Both the position numbers and the translations under genes were made by a program. Below, piece after piece: positions 62,003-64,000 of a stretch of 64,000 bases of DNA. The notes under the pieces were generated by a model. It was not told the origin of the DNA. It saw only the letters and a program-made list of their open reading frames with translations, and did no database searches. Source of the DNA: Viola odorata (lineage: Eukaryota > Streptophyta > Magnoliopsida > Malpighiales > Violaceae). Location: NCBI GenBank assembly GCA_963691705.1, contig OY829538.1:48945151-49009150 (forward strand), read 5' to 3'. Every line of letters starts with the position of its first letter. The stretch's first letter is position 1.

Positions 62003-62526
62003 TGATAAGATTCAATGTCAATCTTGTGAGATTCTGCGTCGTGTGCGATAGGAACGGTGGTGAATGGCGGCGAGTGTACCTGCAAGGCGCCGGAGGGGGA
62101 GCTCCGGCGTAGATACTCCGATGCTTAAGTTAGTTCGGGTTTTAAGAGTAGTAGAGGTTTCTCTAGGTGAGCTTGACCTTACCCTGATTGTGAAAAATGG
62201 TGGGGTATTTATAGATCTGGACAGCGATACCTGGCGATATCAAAGAGGGCGCCGTTTGATGATGACGTCACAGGCGATATCAGTGGATGACGTCATGGGC
62301 GATGTCTGATGGGGCTGCCGGGAGCGATAACCTTGTGGGTCCCTAGGATGGGATGACGCCGTGCGTATAGAATTGCGTGAGTCCCCCCCCGCTGAAGTCG
62401 ACCATCCTAGGAATCCTTCACTAATCCTTAGGCGATACAGGGATATCCTTATGGAGCTCAGGGGGATCCGTTCCGATAAGAACCGTTTGTGCAGTAGGAC
62501 CGTTGGGACTATCTCGATTGTTATCA
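62003..62526 (-). repeat. Upstream (5') LTR of element 2
   Basis: It is 524 bp and nearly identical to 46546-47069, followed by the AACGA duplication at 62527-62531. It lies directly before the primer site and gag in the sense of the element, so it is the promoter LTR. Confidence 0.97.
62206..62295 (-). promoter_or_regulatory. Core promoter of the 5' LTR: TATA box and two TGACGTCA sites
   Basis: On the minus strand TATAAATA (62206-62213) follows TGACGTCA at 62263-62270 and 62288-62295. Both palindromes and their 25-bp spacing are unchanged between the two LTRs although a nearby base differs (CAGACG versus CAGGCG). Confidence 0.65.
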
Positions 62527-62531
62527 AACGA

Positions 62532-64000
62532 ATCGGATAGTTTATAATTTATTAATTTTTTGGTTCAATTGGGTTTAATTGTGTTCAATCGGGTTTAATT
62601 TACTAGTTCAAATACTATGAAACTTAAGTTAGATTCAAATTATGATAATTTTAAATTAAAGGAGAAATAATAAACGATTAAAAAAGGAATTTCTAATGTT
62701 TAAGGCAACAAGGAAGGTGATACGATCCTAGTTGCCTATTCTCCAAATTTGTGATCTAGTTCAAGACTTGGGTTTTGATTTGTGGAAGATAAACTCAACG
62801 AGTGCGAACTTAGACCTCTTAGCAACCTGTGCTAAGTAACCTAATCGATTTCAAGTGAGGTTCTTGGCTCGATCCCTCGACCTATATTCAACCTGTGAAT
62901 ATCAACTTCGGGCGACGACTCAATGGAATGAAGTTTCAGTTTTACTTGCTAACCTATCGAGCGTTCGGATTCAATAAGGCACAAAGTTCATGCATGAACA
63001 ATTTATCAAAAAGAACCCGTTTTACAATGAGCACAAAAGGCTCTATATATAAGCGCTTTCCCAAGTACAAGTTTAACTATAACTATAAGTTCTAATTCTA
63101 CTAGGAATAGAAGTTCTATCTAATAAATAGCTTTAATAACTTAAACAACTAAATAATAAATATAATAAATACATTCCATAAGCTCCAAAGGTGATTCGCA
63201 CAGCTAGGCTTCAAGTTGGGCCACAATCCTCAAGTTGCATGTTGCCTTGAGTTCATACGGTTGACCAAAATGTCGACCCATGCTAACTTTTGATCTGCTC
63301 GTCCGATTGGGCTGAAACTTATCCCAAACGAAAGCTAACATCCTAAAATAGTACACATGGTGGTCTCCTCCTAGTCCGAGATGAACAGGTAAGAAATAAA
63401 TCGTGTGGAGTTGACTGATGCGTTTTGAAGTCTGAATCCGCGTAGGACTTTGTTTGCCAAAATATAGCTCCAAGCTATCTCTCAAACGGCTCGTGCGTTT
63501 CGGCTCAAATTTGGACAGAAGCTCAATAACATCTTGAAGTTTAGGAATCCAAGTGTATCGCATGCGGTTGGATCCGATATGACTGATTTGGCTCTGACAC
63601 AGTCGCTGGTTGCGCCTGTGCGTTGTCTTCTTGACAGCTAGAATGTCACCATGAGCCATTTTACAATCTACTCGTCCAAATGCCCTCAAAATTTTCCACG
63701 ATTCTCCTAAGACACCAATCGGTCTTGTATTTACTTTGGATAACCGATTGAAGCCTTGCTTCCATGAATTCTCTCGTGTGGATGTTAAGCTTTGCAATAG
63801 GATCCTCCAAGCCACCTTCCATGTCATCCTTCGCCTAAGGGCTTGATCCAGCAGCGTCTCATGCCTTGCCTCCATGTCTAGAGGTTTTATTTACCTCACT
63901 AGTTGATTCACCACGTCCTTGGCTCAAGGTATTCATTTGATTGGCCTTGGCTGCATGACGTGTGCTCGTTGTGCATGCGATGGGGCTAGCCATGGGGCTA
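62532..64000. other. Spacer with degenerate repeat sequence
   Basis: No gene is recognised. A 223-codon minus-strand frame (63204-63875) contains two related segments (KFEPKRTSRLRDS...FGKQ and KFQPNRTSRSKVS...FGQP). These come from a degenerate ~220-bp direct repeat in the DNA, seen on the plus strand as CTCGTCCGATTGGGCTGAAA and GCTCGTGCGTTTCGGCTCAAA. I regard it as repetitive DNA rather than a protein gene. Confidence 0.4.

Larger units (their letters stand above)
46546..62526 (-). mobile_element. Complete 15,981-bp Tat-lineage Ty3/gypsy retrotransposon (element 2)
   Basis: Two 524-bp LTRs starting TGATAAGATTC and ending TTGTTATCA bound the element. It is flanked by AACGA at 46541-46545 and 62527-62531, so both ends are intact and unrecombined. 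Sense is the minus strand: LTR 62526-62003, PBS, gag-protease-RT-RNase H-second RNase H-integrase (61917-56059), a 9-kb 3' region, LTR 47069-46546. I count about 8 differences between the LTRs (about 1.5%), nearly all transitions, so it is young. The 3' region carries four plus-strand genes. The element is more GC-rich than its surroundings. Gag-pol has one in-frame stop, so the copy cannot make full reverse transcriptase itself. Confidence 0.97.

Noticed and set aside
63204..63875. 223-codon minus-strand ORF as a gene
   Set aside because: Its two similar segments reflect a degenerate DNA repeat. No known domain, no start or promoter context; more likely chance openness in repetitive DNA.

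Overview
The window is nuclear DNA of a flowering plant, most likely a eudicot. The evidence is the set of intron-rich plant genes (a TOPP-type PP1 phosphatase, the proteasome ATPase RPT1, a DA1-family LIM/peptidase and a plant mitochondrial carrier), AT-rich spacers, and Tat-lineage Ty3/gypsy elements with a second RNase H domain, mixed with hAT, Stowaway, Harbinger-like and long-inverted-repeat elements. I do not name a species. There is no tRNA, rRNA, CRISPR or bacterial signal.

Layout. 1-10118 (+): the 3' part of a large decayed Tat element: pol remnant, a sense extra ORF, a long non-coding region with a 14-copy tandem array, and a 3.0 kb LTR. 11.3-13.8 kb: transposons clustered and nested in one another. 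14.1-15.5 kb (+): PP1 catalytic subunit in 3 exons. 19.1-20.1 kb: an inverted-repeat element and a LINE remnant. 21.8-24.7 kb (-): RPT1 in 10 exons. 24.9-31.1 kb: a large palindromic element carrying a Stowaway, then a decayed hAT transposon carrying another hAT. 34.8-38.7 kb (+): a DAR2-like gene in 12 exons. 39.5-40.7 kb: a Harbinger-like element. 41.5-46.0 kb (-): a mitochondrial carrier in 7 exons.

46,546-62,526 is a complete 16.0 kb Tat-lineage LTR retrotransposon with 524-bp LTRs and the 5-bp target duplication AACGA. Its gag-pro-pol runs on the minus strand and is broken by one in-frame stop eight codons before the YVDD motif of reverse transcriptase. Between pol and the downstream LTR lie four genes on the opposite (plus) strand. 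Each has its own TATA-like box, and two have introns and a domain resembling the 'putative gypsy type transposon' family. This gene cassette is the most interesting system here. The element's downstream LTR also points straight at the mitochondrial carrier start codon about 0.5 kb away and carries a TATA box plus two TGACGTCA palindromes, so it could act as a promoter for that gene.

The four host genes are ordinary and appear intact; they show no operon-like relation to each other. All splice sites given are GT-AG and keep the reading frame, but they are read by eye from sequence and expected protein families, not from transcripts.
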